Shown here: one piece after another, positions 32,866-42,596 of the stretch
How positions within the stretch are numbered: position 1 is the stretch's first letter
Layout: every line of letters begins with the position of its first letter
DNA from: Anaerolineales bacterium
Lineage (GTDB): Bacteria; Chloroflexota; Anaerolineae; Anaerolineales; Villigracilaceae
Length of the DNA stretch: 64,000 nucleotides
Direction of reading: 5' to 3'
NCBI GenBank assembly: GCA_014860745.1
Contig: JACZJC010000076.1
Location: 1-64,000, forward strand
Position numbers and translations under genes: made by a program
The notes under the pieces: model-generated
The model's input: the letters and a program-made list of their open reading frames with translations, nothing else
The model's database searches: none
What the model was told of the DNA's origin: nothing

Positions 32866-34338
32866 TCAACCTGCAATGCTCATATATGGTTTGAGAGCCT
32901 CGATGATGGTCTGCATAAATTGCCATTGGTTGTATGCCAGAAGGATCAGAAAGAGCAGGAATCCAGCTTGAAAGAAGCGGTTCTCGCGAACAGGGGCAAG
33001 CCCGAATGCCACAAAAAATATGACCGCGTAGGCCCAATCTGGTGAATAAAGAAACAGTTCCTGACCATAATCAATGTGAAGAATAAAATTAAACGCGATG
33101 CATAGTGCGAAAGCGATCGGCAGGTCCACCTTTCGAGTGCGAACCAGGTTCCAGATGACCGATGACCCTGCAACCAGGAGAATGGCTACCCAGACAATGA
33201 CGAGGAATTGCCCCAAACCGTCATAGCCGCTATGAGAGAATGTGCCGGGCACGATTTTATAAAAATTGAATTCCGGGATGTAACTGCCTACTTCGTCGCG
33301 GAGCACAAAAACATCCGGTGCGATTACCGTATAAAGGGAGAAAGTCCGCACGAGCTGAATGATGCGCCCAATAATTCTCCATGTGGGCAATTTTGAAAGT
33401 CCGGTAAAGAATTTAAACTCATTCTCCACGCTGGATGGGAGTAAAAATAATTTGCTAGCCGGATAAACCGCGGTATGGAGAAAACTAAGGATGATGGATA
33501 TCGAAAGCGCCCATGCGATGAAGCGGAAAATATCCCTCCAGCGCGGGCGAAAGACAATATACCCTACGCAGTTCTGAATAAAATTCGTTAACGTTATGCC
33601 AAAGGTCATGACACTGGCGAACACCACTGAAGCTGTTGATGATGGATTGGTTTGGAGGAGGTAATAAAATAAAATCATGGACAAGGCCGAAAAGATATAG
33701 GTCTCCACCACCGAACCAAATACCAAATGCGATGTGCTTAACCCAAGCAATGCGGCTATTAAAAAAGCGTAGGTACTGTTCTGAAAGCGATGTTTTACGA
33801 ACAGCCATGCCAAAAACACACACAACCCTCCCGCAAAGGTATTCAAAATAATCGCGGAGAGGGGCGGAGAATTTGTGATCAAGTTAAGCAGCCAGCCAAA
33901 CGGGCGAAAGATAAAATATGTAAAAGGATGCGGCCCCCGCATTTCAAAATCCTTTACATCCGGTGCGGAAATGCGTCTGATCCATGAAGCGACGTCGGCA
34001 TCGAATAAATTATCAACCTGGGCGACACTTATTTGTTTAAGTTGCATGCCGTAAGCCAGGTAAATGCCAAAAAACAACAGTCCCAGCAAAATTCCCGGCA
34101 GGTTATCGAGGAGGGGATACTTCCACGGGATGGGAGCGGCGGCGCGTTCCCCACTTAAGGTTGTCTTTTTGTTTAGGATCGAAAAAAATATAAATGCCAG
34201 GGGTCCTGCCAAGAAAAACATCAAAAGCGCCTGGTCAAGCGGGGGGCGCTCCAGCAGCCCAAGAAAGCAGGCATTGAAACCGGCCGCCAGAGCCAGGGCG
34301 GGAAGTCCGGCAAGGATGAACCGGGTCATTTTATTCAT
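32866..34338 (-). CDS. Polytopic membrane protein, GT-C glycosyltransferase-like
   Basis: 490 residues with about eleven membrane helices. FDADVASW in the first large loop places an acidic pair where GT-C enzymes hold their catalytic or metal-binding Asp. No other GT-C family signature is complete. Its first eight bases overlap the end of the GT87-like gene upstream, so the two are coupled. It is the last gene of the minus-strand envelope cluster. The acceptor glycan is unknown. Confidence 0.55.
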   Translation of the reverse strand: MNKMTRFILAGLPALALAAGFNACFLGLLERPPLDQALLMFFLAGPLAFIFFSILNKKTTLSGERAAAPIPWKYPLLDNLPGILLGLLFFGIYLAYGMQLKQISVAQVDNLFDADVASWIRRISAPDVKDFEMRGPHPFTYFIFRPFGWLLNLITNSPPLSAIILNTFAGGLCVFLAWLFVKHRFQNSTYAFLIAALLGLSTSHLVFGSVVETYIFSALSMILFYYLLQTNPSSTASVVFASVMTFGITLTNFIQNCVGYIVFRPRWRDIFRFIAWALSISIILSFLHTAVYPASKLFLLPSSVENEFKFFTGLSKLPTWRIIGRIIQLVRTFSLYTVIAPDVFVLRDEVGSYIPEFNFYKIVPGTFSHSGYDGLGQFLVIVWVAILLVAGSSVIWNLVRTRKVDLPIAFALCIAFNFILHIDYGQELFLYSPDWAYAVIFFVAFGLAPVRENRFFQAGFLLFLILLAYNQWQFMQTIIEALKPYMSIAG

Positions 34339-35623
34339 CGCGAAATCGTACCATGGATGCTCGCGGACGGGATAGCCGCCAAGCCTTTATCCAGGTGATC
34401 AAAAGATATAAATATAAAAGGAGGCCGCCAGCAAAGTGAGGGGAAAGAAACAGTGGTTGACCAGTTTGCTCAAAAAGCGCGAGCGTTAATTTTATTGGAG
34501 TGGTAAGGAGCACCAGGCTGAATCCGAGTAAAACATTTATCCATAATTTATTTGGTCGCAGCTTCTCATCCGCCATGCAAAATGCCGCCGGTATCAAAAG
34601 CAGCATGAAATAATGCGTCCATGAAATGGGGCTGGTCAAAAGGGAACAGACAAGAACAATAAAGAACTCCAAAATAAACATAGCCGGGTTTTGTGATGAT
34701 TTCCCGCCCAGGAACAAAATGACAAGGACCGGCGCATAAATCAAAAGCAGGGTTATATTCGAAACCCATGTAAATTGAACAGTAGGGTTCAATGGATCCC
34801 AGCCTAAATTTCCAGGCATGAACTCGCGGGCTAAAAAGCCGATGGCCGATTGGTTGTTGTAGGCAGCGATTGGATGCCCTGCAAAGGAAAGGATGCATCT
34901 CTCCAGCCAGATGCTGTTGAGAGAAAAAGGCACAAGCCATAACGACAGACCCAACACCAACCCGAAAACCAAAAGCCCGCCGCCAACCACGCGCCAGCGC
35001 CGGCGGATGAAGAAATATCCTGCGGGCAAGATCAATGGAATTTTTAATAAACCGTTTATTCCAAGAAGGATTCCGGTCAGACACTCCCGTCCCTGCTTGA
35101 ACCACCAAATCAAGATGAGGACACTCAGCGTGATGATGTGGGTCACGTTTCCCAGCCAGACGCTATAGTCCAGCGGGCCATTAACCGCGAGAAGGGACAG
35201 GAAGATCCAACGCGGCCATCCCTTCAAGTTTGCGGATTTCACCAGCCAGTATGCCAGCGGAAGAATGGATACGTACCCGATCAGGAAAAAGAGGGGGCCT
35301 GCTATTTCCTTCGGAAGGTTGGCAAACGGGACAAAAAGGTAAGCCAGCAGTGGAAAATTGACATATCCATAACAACTTTCATCATATAACACGTCCGTGT
35401 TGCGGAAAATTTTCCGCCCGCTATGATAATACCCTTTGAAAAAATCATACCAATACTGGTCGTGAGAGGCATACCAGCCAACCGCCAAAAGGATAACGAC
35501 GCTCATGGCCCACCAGGCCCAGCGCATCCAGGGTTTTGCAAGGCGATTCTCCAGGAGGAAATAAAGCCCGGCCAGAAGAACTGGCAAAATCAAATAAGGG
35601 GCATATGGTGAGTAATATGGCAT
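34331..35623 (-). CDS. GT87-like (DUF2029) polyprenyl-sugar-dependent glycosyltransferase
   Basis: 430 residues with about eleven helices. VWLGNVTHI, GLLKIPLILP, AAYNNQSAIGFLAREF and LTSPISWTHYFML are the conserved loops of the DUF2029/GT87 family, which includes mycobacterial PimE, a mannosyltransferase using polyprenyl-phosphate mannose. TAAAAT ends six bases before the ATG on the minus strand, in an 18-base gap after the larger GT-C gene, so it may also have its own leaderless transcript. Confidence 0.75.
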   Translation of the reverse strand: MPYYSPYAPYLILPVLLAGLYFLLENRLAKPWMRWAWWAMSVVILLAVGWYASHDQYWYDFFKGYYHSGRKIFRNTDVLYDESCYGYVNFPLLAYLFVPFANLPKEIAGPLFFLIGYVSILPLAYWLVKSANLKGWPRWIFLSLLAVNGPLDYSVWLGNVTHIITLSVLILIWWFKQGRECLTGILLGINGLLKIPLILPAGYFFIRRRWRVVGGGLLVFGLVLGLSLWLVPFSLNSIWLERCILSFAGHPIAAYNNQSAIGFLAREFMPGNLGWDPLNPTVQFTWVSNITLLLIYAPVLVILFLGGKSSQNPAMFILEFFIVLVCSLLTSPISWTHYFMLLLIPAAFCMADEKLRPNKLWINVLLGFSLVLLTTPIKLTLALFEQTGQPLFLSPHFAGGLLLYLYLLITWIKAWRLSRPRASMVRFRDE

Positions 35624-35641
35624 ATTTATATTTTAACAACT

Positions 35642-38122
35642 TTACGGACAGGTAAGAGGCTGCTGTGGTTCCTGTAGTATGAGCTGTTCCCCATTTCCCG
35701 TTTGAATAAATACAGCCAGGGCAGAGACATAGGCACCGTCGGCGCAGCCGATAACCGAAACCTCGGAGGCGTGGGGGAAAAATTCGGGAGGCTTTTGGCG
35801 GGGAAAAACGATTTGTATATCTCCATCATTGATCAGCCAGAAATGTAAGTACCGGAAGTCTTCGGGCATGTCCGCCAGGTAAATTCCCCCCTCCGGTTTG
35901 AAATAACGGGGGTACAACGCAATACCGGAAATAAAAACCGCATTTTTATGCTCAAGAAATTTTGAGAATTGTTCGGATGTAAGAACGTTTTCTTCAAGCA
36001 AGACGGTTTGAGCTTTGTCTGCTACTAAATTGAATTTCCTTTCAGAAATCAAGCGCTCGGCGAGGGGCAGCGAAATTGCCATCAAAAATAAAATCAAAAA
36101 TATGGATGGGTAAATGGAAAATGCCTTCGCAGGCGGAGAAGAATCTTTATCGGTTGGATGATATTCGATTGCCTGACCAAATTTGGGGAAGAGGGAAGCG
36201 AGCGCAATACAATAATAAACCAGGATAATCCAATCCACCGGGAGCGCGAATCTCCATCCCGACGTGCGGGCAATCGCATTCCCGGCCTGGTAAACCACAA
36301 AGACTAATAACGGATACCAGCCCGCTTGTTTGTTGTTTTTTTGCGCAAGGCTGATTCCAAATGCAAGGATGGAAAGATTGCCCAACAGAGAGAGCAGGCT
36401 GGCGGGAGTCAATGCTCCGTTCCATACATCCCAAAACGGATTTTGATCGACGAGACTCTCCGGCGAGTTGGTGGAAAATAGCGGGGCAATATACACTGCG
36501 CTCGTAGCAAGGCTGTGCAGGAAATGATTGGCGATGAAATAAGCCGCATCTCCGGGATGCCCGGCGATAAAGGAGAAAATCTCGTGGGTGAGCCGGTCTG
36601 AAAATTCTGAAGCGGTTTCCCCGGAGACCGGCTGCGGATATTCTATGGGATGCAATGAATAATTGCGAGCCATCAGTATTTTTTCGCCGGGGTCGCCAAG
36701 TGTAAGCTCGCCGCTGACATTCCAATTTCGCCATACCCATGGCAGAGTGACCAGCGCAAACCCAATAAGAATAAACGCCGGGCTGACAAGCAGGGGCTTC
36801 CTTATCTTTTGTGGAAACAGAGCAAAAAAAAGAATCAACGGCAGAAGAATCAGGGATTGTGCGCGTACCATGGCAGTTAACCCCAGCAGTGCACCCGCAA
36901 TCAACAACAGCCAACGGTCAGGTTTTGGTCTTTTGAAAAGAAGTATGCATGCATACACAAACGCCACGATCCCGAGGGTGGCAGTCAGGTCGCTCATGAT
37001 TAATTTGGCATGTGCCGCGACGATCCGACCCGATAGCTCGATGGCATTTGTCTCGCGCAAAATGAAAAGCCCGCCCGCCATAAAACCGGCCAGGCGGTTC
37101 GACAGCCTGGTAGTCAGTAAATATATGAAGCAGGGAATCAGAGCAAGGAATAGAATTTGAACAAAGACTGTTTCATTATAGCCAACCCCGCCAATCGTAT
37201 GGAACAGGGCGACGAGGCCAACGTACAAAGGTCTGCGGACCAATGCGTTCGTAAACCCCACTCCGTTGGTTAGGTGGTAGGACATCCTGTCAAAAAAGGC
37301 CGCATCGGAGTAGGGATAGTATTCATAATTCGGGGCGGACTGGGCCGGGGCGAAATGGGAGGGGCTTATGGTTTGATTCGACCAAAGCAGCACAGCCAGC
37401 CCCCAAAACAAAAGAAAGATACAAACATCCAGAATGGAAAGCCAGCGAGGGAAATTACTTTTAATCCTTATCCTGATGATGGAAATTAATAAAGCCAGCA
37501 GGAAGCCGATGGAAAAAACGAGATTCACCTGGGCAAATGTCAGCGGCGTTCCCGCGGGACCCCAATTAAGTCCAACGTTATCTTCAGTGAATCCAATTTT
37601 TGTGAAGGAAATAAAAATCGCTATGCAGGCAAACGCGCCAGTGATAAAAAGAAAAGTTTTCCAGATGGGTTTGAACGACTCCTTGAATGGCCAGGCTTCG
37701 AGATGCGGGAGCAAGACTACAATTCCAAGCTCCATGCACACCAGCGACCCAAGCAGTGCAAGCGGGGCAAGCCGGAGATAGGCCGCCTCACTTATGAGAG
37801 GAGTTATCGATTCCTTGTATAGAAATGCGACCCACGCCGTTAGAGAAATGGCAAACAAAAGTAAGGATAAGAGATCGCTTGATTTGAACCTTTTGATTCG
37901 TTCGGTTAATCCTTCCGCCTCTTCGCTGGATTTATATCGAAAAAAAACGACGACACTGGAAACAACAACTGCCAAAATCCCGGCCAGGGAAATCAGCCGA
38001 AAGGGGGACAAATTCAGGAAGCCGTTTTGAGCTTCTCCGGGAAGCGCCGCCAGATATGCAAATGCGGATAATCCGCCTGCAATTGTCAGGGCGGAAAAGA
38101 TGCGCAGGGTTTTATATATCAT
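35642..38122 (-). CDS. ArnT/PMT-like GT-C glycosyltransferase
   Basis: 826 residues: about fifteen membrane helices, then a C-terminal globular domain from residue 690. YPYSDAAFFDRMSYHLTNG is the first periplasmic loop, with the Asp residues expected of GT39/GT83-type enzymes (D-x-x-x-[FY]). LTATLGIVAFVY and LGLTAMVRAQSLILLPLILFF match the family's later helices. It should transfer a lipid-linked sugar on the outer face of the membrane. The next gene on the strand is the GT87-like one. Confidence 0.7.
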   Translation of the reverse strand: MIYKTLRIFSALTIAGGLSAFAYLAALPGEAQNGFLNLSPFRLISLAGILAVVVSSVVVFFRYKSSEEAEGLTERIKRFKSSDLLSLLLFAISLTAWVAFLYKESITPLISEAAYLRLAPLALLGSLVCMELGIVVLLPHLEAWPFKESFKPIWKTFLFITGAFACIAIFISFTKIGFTEDNVGLNWGPAGTPLTFAQVNLVFSIGFLLALLISIIRIRIKSNFPRWLSILDVCIFLLFWGLAVLLWSNQTISPSHFAPAQSAPNYEYYPYSDAAFFDRMSYHLTNGVGFTNALVRRPLYVGLVALFHTIGGVGYNETVFVQILFLALIPCFIYLLTTRLSNRLAGFMAGGLFILRETNAIELSGRIVAAHAKLIMSDLTATLGIVAFVYACILLFKRPKPDRWLLLIAGALLGLTAMVRAQSLILLPLILFFALFPQKIRKPLLVSPAFILIGFALVTLPWVWRNWNVSGELTLGDPGEKILMARNYSLHPIEYPQPVSGETASEFSDRLTHEIFSFIAGHPGDAAYFIANHFLHSLATSAVYIAPLFSTNSPESLVDQNPFWDVWNGALTPASLLSLLGNLSILAFGISLAQKNNKQAGWYPLLVFVVYQAGNAIARTSGWRFALPVDWIILVYYCIALASLFPKFGQAIEYHPTDKDSSPPAKAFSIYPSIFLILFLMAISLPLAERLISERKFNLVADKAQTVLLEENVLTSEQFSKFLEHKNAVFISGIALYPRYFKPEGGIYLADMPEDFRYLHFWLINDGDIQIVFPRQKPPEFFPHASEVSVIGCADGAYVSALAVFIQTGNGEQLILQEPQQPLTCP

Positions 38123-38217
38123 CCCTGCATCACGTCATTGCTGGCGAAGTAAATTCTTGAATGGTTGTTCACGGGTATCTTCTTTTCTTTATCCAGTTCG
38201 GCATGAACCTGTTAACT

Positions 38218-39747
38218 TTACGATAATTTTCGATTCGCCTCATCCATTGCCAGGAATAATTCGCTCCTCATTTCGGAAATAATCGAAGAAAATCTAGGCT
38301 TCGAGTATTTATCCTGCAATTCCTCGGGATCCTCCTTGAGATCGTAAAACTCGAAGTAGTCCTGATATTTATGGATATATCCGGAATAATAGATCAGCTT
38401 GTAATTCCCCTTGATGATCGAATAGGTGGCTTTTGTAAACGGCTTGTGGGCAGGACTTTCCTTTGCATCCATCGTGATAATGGCGCGGTTCGAATCTCCG
38501 ATTCCGCCCAGGCCGGGCAGCAGAGTCCCCTCACAAGAGGCAGGGATTTCCATTCCTGTCAGGCCTAGTATTGTGGGCAGTAGGTCAATATTGCTGGTGG
38601 GAGCCGGAAAATCCTGGCGCGTCTGATTGCCCGGAACAAGAACGAGGAGCGGGATTCGGATCACAGGATCATAAAGCATCGGCGTAGTATGACCAACCGT
38701 ACCCCGTTCAAACATTTCACCGTGGTCTGAAGTAATTATAAAATACGTATTATCCAGAACTCCGCGGCTTTTCAGGGATGCGACAAGGCGGCCAATTTCC
38801 ATATCAATATTGGCAATAAAAGCGTCATAACGATTGCGCTCGTTATCAAGGCTTGGCTGAGTGGTGCCGTCGGAGAGCACATGGTCACGTTTTGCCATTG
38901 GTTTGTAACCGTCATCGTCGAATCTCCCGGCAAAATCCTTATGCGGATTATAAGGATCATGCGGCGGGAAAATGTGAAAATAGGAAAAGTATGGCGACTC
39001 GTGTTCATCCAATTCTAATATTGTGCTTGAGATTCCGTCGAAGAGATCCTCCATAGTGAATACATTATCGTAAAATTGAGCAACTGGAAAACCGGCAGGA
39101 TAATTTTCTGAAGAAACAGCATTGATCTTAAACTTATAATACAGGCCAAAAATGAAGCTCAACAGGAGCGATTTGCGGTAATAGAACATTTCTTCAAGCG
39201 AATGGAAGGCGATTACCGGGTCTTTTTGGAATTTCTTGTAAATTGCTCCGCCATTCACTGAGCCGAATTGAGATGCTGGGAGCAGGGAATTGATATCAGA
39301 TGAAAACTGGTGAAGCAGGTCAGCAGCCCAATAATTCTGGGAAAATGCCAGTTTAAAATATTCATTTCCTAATAGCCGAAATATGTTGTGTTCTATAGAT
39401 TTTTTTCCCACAACTCCTGCGAGGTTGATTGCCTGGTGGGTCCAGGGTCTTAAGCCCGTCAGTAGCGACGAAGTCCCCGGGACCGTGAAATTTCCACTGG
39501 AAAAATGATTGTGATAGACAAAAGCCTGTTCAGCCAGTTTTTCGAGATTTGGCGTTGTTTTGCGCGAATAACCATAGATCGATAAATTTCGTGCTGTCAT
39601 CGCGTCGCAGACAAGTACGACGATATTCGGCAATTTCCCGTCATATTTATTCAACCGAGCAGGTTTTGGAATCAAGGTGGAGACGAGCCCTCCCCCAAAG
39701 ATACTCCAACCTAACTTGAGAAAATCACGTCTTGAAAACTTTCTCAT
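38218..39747 (-). CDS. Tat-exported sulfatase/phosphotransferase-superfamily enzyme
   Basis: 509 residues. SRRDFLKLGW with a following hydrophobic stretch is a twin-arginine signal. PNIVVLVCDAMTARNLSIYGY carries the first metal Asp (Asp48), ITSDHGEMFE the second metal pair, and GHTTPMLYDPVIRIPL follows, as in alkaline-phosphatase-superfamily sulfatases. The nucleophile motif reads TVPGTSSLLTG (88-98), not C/S-x-P-S-R, so formylglycine activation is unlikely; it is closer to phosphoethanolamine or phosphoglycerol transferases with a threonine. It starts 3 bases after the upstream membrane gene. An envelope glycan-modifying role fits its neighbours. Confidence 0.75.
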   Translation of the reverse strand: MRKFSRRDFLKLGWSIFGGGLVSTLIPKPARLNKYDGKLPNIVVLVCDAMTARNLSIYGYSRKTTPNLEKLAEQAFVYHNHFSSGNFTVPGTSSLLTGLRPWTHQAINLAGVVGKKSIEHNIFRLLGNEYFKLAFSQNYWAADLLHQFSSDINSLLPASQFGSVNGGAIYKKFQKDPVIAFHSLEEMFYYRKSLLLSFIFGLYYKFKINAVSSENYPAGFPVAQFYDNVFTMEDLFDGISSTILELDEHESPYFSYFHIFPPHDPYNPHKDFAGRFDDDGYKPMAKRDHVLSDGTTQPSLDNERNRYDAFIANIDMEIGRLVASLKSRGVLDNTYFIITSDHGEMFERGTVGHTTPMLYDPVIRIPLLVLVPGNQTRQDFPAPTSNIDLLPTILGLTGMEIPASCEGTLLPGLGGIGDSNRAIITMDAKESPAHKPFTKATYSIIKGNYKLIYYSGYIHKYQDYFEFYDLKEDPEELQDKYSKPRFSSIISEMRSELFLAMDEANRKLS

Positions 39748-39750
39748 TTC

Positions 39751-40281
39751 TTATCCTAAATTCCTGACAATAATTATGACTATCGAGGCAAAGGAGATAG
39801 GCAGGTAAATATATAAAAAAACTATAAAACGATCCGCCATGAGTCTCACAAATCTTTCAACAATCTTGATCGACTCACCAATTGCCAGGAGAACAAATGT
39901 AATCACAAAAAACATGCCCCATTTATTGATATTTGCCAGCGCCTCTCCCATCGGGGTCTGCGTATAATAATACATTATGAAGCCAAGAAAGGTTATTGTA
40001 AGAATCGTCCCACGGAGAACAAACTTAATCCCAAATATTTTTTGCGGCAGGATAAAGCTAAGCATCAATAAACTGGAAATCAACAGCAGGCTTTCCAAAA
40101 AGGCGCCTGCCATTACATAGGCAAACAGGCTAAGAATATCCGCGACGCCAAAGTACAATGCCCAGTTGTTAATGGCAACCTCAATTGTGGTGACGATCGC
40201 CCAGGAAAACAGGATCGTTACGCCCACAGAATAAACCGGGGTGATTTGTTCTATTTTCGGGAGCCTATTTAATAAAGCCAA
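39751..40281 (-). CDS. Five-helix membrane protein of unknown function
   Basis: 176 residues with five predicted membrane helices (about 18-38, 42-75, 88-105, 118-140, 150-172). The start is TTG at 40281 with TGGAGAA upstream. It is the first gene of the minus-strand envelope cluster and lies 3 bases before the Tat-exported enzyme gene, which suggests that the products cooperate. No family was recognised. Confidence 0.55.
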   Translation of the reverse strand: MALLNRLPKIEQITPVYSVGVTILFSWAIVTTIEVAINNWALYFGVADILSLFAYVMAGAFLESLLLISSLLMLSFILPQKIFGIKFVLRGTILTITFLGFIMYYYTQTPMGEALANINKWGMFFVITFVLLAIGESIKIVERFVRLMADRFIVFLYIYLPISFASIVIIIVRNLG

Positions 40282-40334
40282 GGGTTCTCCAGTTCAGTCG
40301 TATATTTTGATTTTATCATCTTCAATTTCCAGCT

Positions 40335-42359
40335 TTATTCCTGCATCTTCTCCCATTCCGCCAGTTTGACATCCATTTCCTTCTGCACGCGCTCGTATTC
40401 TTTCCCTAATACAGCAACTTCTTTCGTATTCACCAGCGGACTCTCCAACTGTGCGCCGAGATTCGCAAGCGTGGATTCAAGTTCAGCGATCTTGTTCTCC
40501 AACTCCTGCAACTGCGCCATCTTTCTTCTTTCCTCTTTCATACTAGAACCTTTGGGTTTCTTTCCCTCGTTACTCGTCCCTCGTCTCTCGTCACTTGCCC
40601 CTTGCGCCGCCATAAAAGCCAGATACTCCTTGTGTTCGCGTTCTGCTCTCAATTGGGAATAGGTTCCATTGAACGCAGTGAGATGTGCATCTTCGGCATC
40701 GATCTCCCAAATTTGGGTGGCGACGGCATCCACCAGATAGCGGTCGTGGGTGATGAGCAGGATCGTACCTTTGTAATCATCCAGCACGGACTCCAATACT
40801 TCCTGCGAGGGAATATCGAGGTGATTTGTGGGTTCATCGAGCAGGAGGAAGTTCGTATCCTGCAAGGCGAGTTTTGCCAGGGCCAATCGACCGCGCTCGC
40901 CGCCGGAGAGCATTTCCACTTTTTTGTAGACATCATCACCGCTGAAAAGATATTTGCCAAGATAATCGCGGGTCTGCCCCGGCAGCCAATGCGGCATGAC
41001 CGAGTCTATTTCCTGCAGGACGGTTCGGTTCGGGTCCAGACCTTCATGTGCCTGCGCGAAGTAGCCGATCTGCAAGCTGGAACCCAGAGTCACCTCACCG
41101 GCCAACGGTTCAAGTTGACCAAGAATCGTTTTCAGGAAGGTCGTTTTCCCTGCACCATTCGGGCCGATCAATGCGGCGCAGTCCTGCCTGCGTAGTTCAA
41201 TGTCCGGCGCTTTGAATAATAATTTTTCAGGGATGCCGGGTTCGGCGCGATAGCCCACCTGCAAATCCTTGGTGCGGATCACCAGATCGCCGGAACGCTT
41301 TTCAGAACCGAGGCGCAAATGCAAATGCGGCAGCACACGCACAGGCGACCGCAGCGCGCGCACGCGCCGCTCCGCTTCCTCCACACCAAAATTGGATGTG
41401 GTCACGCTGACTTCACTGGCTGTCTCGCTCCATTTTTGGTTCAATGCGGCTTCAAAACCGATCTGCTCCACGGCCTGTACAAGGCGCGAGAGCCGCTTCA
41501 ACTTGCCTTTGGCTTGCAGCGTGTTCTGTCCCGAAATATTACGCTTGATGTATTCAACTTCCTTGAGGAGTTTTTCCTTCTCACTCTCGAAGATCTCCTG
41601 CCTGCGATTGATCCGTTCTTCGCGCTGTTTCAAATACGCGCTGTAATTCCCGTGATACAACTCGAACGCACCGGGCAGCATTTCCAAGATCACGTTGCTG
41701 GCTTTATCCAAAAAATAACGGTCGTGCGAAACGATAACCGCCGCGCCCTCCCATTGACTCAAATATCCTTCGAGCCATTCAACGGCGCGAATGTCGAGGT
41801 GATTGGTCGGTTCATCGAGCAGAAGCAGGTCCGGGTCAGAGAGAAGGAGGCGTGCCAAAAAGGCGCGGGTGCGTTGTCCGCCGGAAAGATGATCGAGCGA
41901 GAGGCTGTAATCCTCCGCATCGAATCCCAAACCTGTGAGCACCTGACGGATGCGCGTTTCATAGGTGTATCCGCCGCGCCGCTCGAAATCCTCCTGCAAT
42001 TTCCCATACCGCTCGATGGCATCCGGGTCGGTCGCCATGAGGCCTTCGAGCCTGTGCAGTTCCTCCTGCTGTTTGATCAATTCATCGAAGACGGAATGAC
42101 ACGCGTCCCAAAGTGTGCCGCTCATTTTGAAATCGGCCTCCTGCGACAAATATCCGCTTCGGACTCCGCGTGAGCGGGATACAGTTCCCGTCGAAGCTTC
42201 ATCCTCGCCGACAAGGATACGGAGGAGGGTGGTTTTGCCAACGCCGTTCGGACCAACCAGCCCGATGCGTGCACCCTTGTCGATGCTGAAGGTGAGGTTG
42301 GCGAAGAGGTCGAATGCGCCAAATGATTTGGTGAGGGAGTTTACGGTGAGGAGTGACAT
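40335..42359 (-). CDS. ABC-F family ATPase
   Basis: 674 residues with two soluble ABC domains and no membrane segments. The first has GPNGVGKTT (36-44), LSGGQRTRAFLARLL and LLLDEPTNHLD; the second has GPNGAGKTT, LSGGERGRLALAKL and LLLDEPTNHLD. Between them lies the charged P-site tRNA interaction motif linker (coiled coil, about 240-310). A C-terminal coiled coil is typical of the Uup/YdiF branch. Such proteins act on ribosomes or give antibiotic protection. The segment before the C-terminal coil (GASDERRGTSNEGKKPKGSS) is encoded by a low-complexity phrase. Confidence 0.92.
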   Translation of the reverse strand: MSLLTVNSLTKSFGAFDLFANLTFSIDKGARIGLVGPNGVGKTTLLRILVGEDEASTGTVSRSRGVRSGYLSQEADFKMSGTLWDACHSVFDELIKQQEELHRLEGLMATDPDAIERYGKLQEDFERRGGYTYETRIRQVLTGLGFDAEDYSLSLDHLSGGQRTRAFLARLLLSDPDLLLLDEPTNHLDIRAVEWLEGYLSQWEGAAVIVSHDRYFLDKASNVILEMLPGAFELYHGNYSAYLKQREERINRRQEIFESEKEKLLKEVEYIKRNISGQNTLQAKGKLKRLSRLVQAVEQIGFEAALNQKWSETASEVSVTTSNFGVEEAERRVRALRSPVRVLPHLHLRLGSEKRSGDLVIRTKDLQVGYRAEPGIPEKLLFKAPDIELRRQDCAALIGPNGAGKTTFLKTILGQLEPLAGEVTLGSSLQIGYFAQAHEGLDPNRTVLQEIDSVMPHWLPGQTRDYLGKYLFSGDDVYKKVEMLSGGERGRLALAKLALQDTNFLLLDEPTNHLDIPSQEVLESVLDDYKGTILLITHDRYLVDAVATQIWEIDAEDAHLTAFNGTYSQLRAEREHKEYLAFMAAQGASDERRGTSNEGKKPKGSSMKEERRKMAQLQELENKIAELESTLANLGAQLESPLVNTKEVAVLGKEYERVQKEMDVKLAEWEKMQE
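40562..40603. repeat. Translated low-complexity phrase in the ABC-F gene
   Basis: TCGTTACTCGTCCCTCGTCTCTCGTCACTTG contains near-repeats of (C)TCGT and encodes a hydrophilic stretch just before the C-terminal coiled coil. Confidence 0.5.
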
Positions 42360-42391
42360 GGTTTCCAGCTTTTTCGATTTGAACGCCCGGT

Positions 42392-42397
42392 ATTATA
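42392..42397 (-). promoter_or_regulatory. -10 box of the ABC-F gene
   Basis: TATAAT on the minus strand, 32 bases before the ATG, which has GGAAA upstream; an ordinary leadered transcript. Confidence 0.45.
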
Positions 42398-42448
42398 CGC
42401 TAACCCGCTGTTCGCTCCTGTCCTTGACAGGGCACTTTGTAGTCCCCA

Positions 42449-42490
42449 AAATCCGCCAATTTTCATTATCTTTGCAAAACTGGCGGATTT
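42449..42490. terminator. Inverted repeat at the left edge of the signalling locus
   Basis: AAATCCGCCA (42449-42458) and TGGCGGATTT (42481-42490) pair across 22 bases. It lies between the AT-rich locus and the ABC-F gene and could end minus-strand transcription arriving from 42597. The loop is long for a terminator. Confidence 0.45.
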
Positions 42491-42596
42491 ACAATGCTTT
42501 CAAATATCGTTTATTTTACTCCTTCGAGGAGACTGTAAGCTATAGTTATTTATAACAGCTTATTTCTTATTGTTCATCTTTTCTATCATAAACGGT

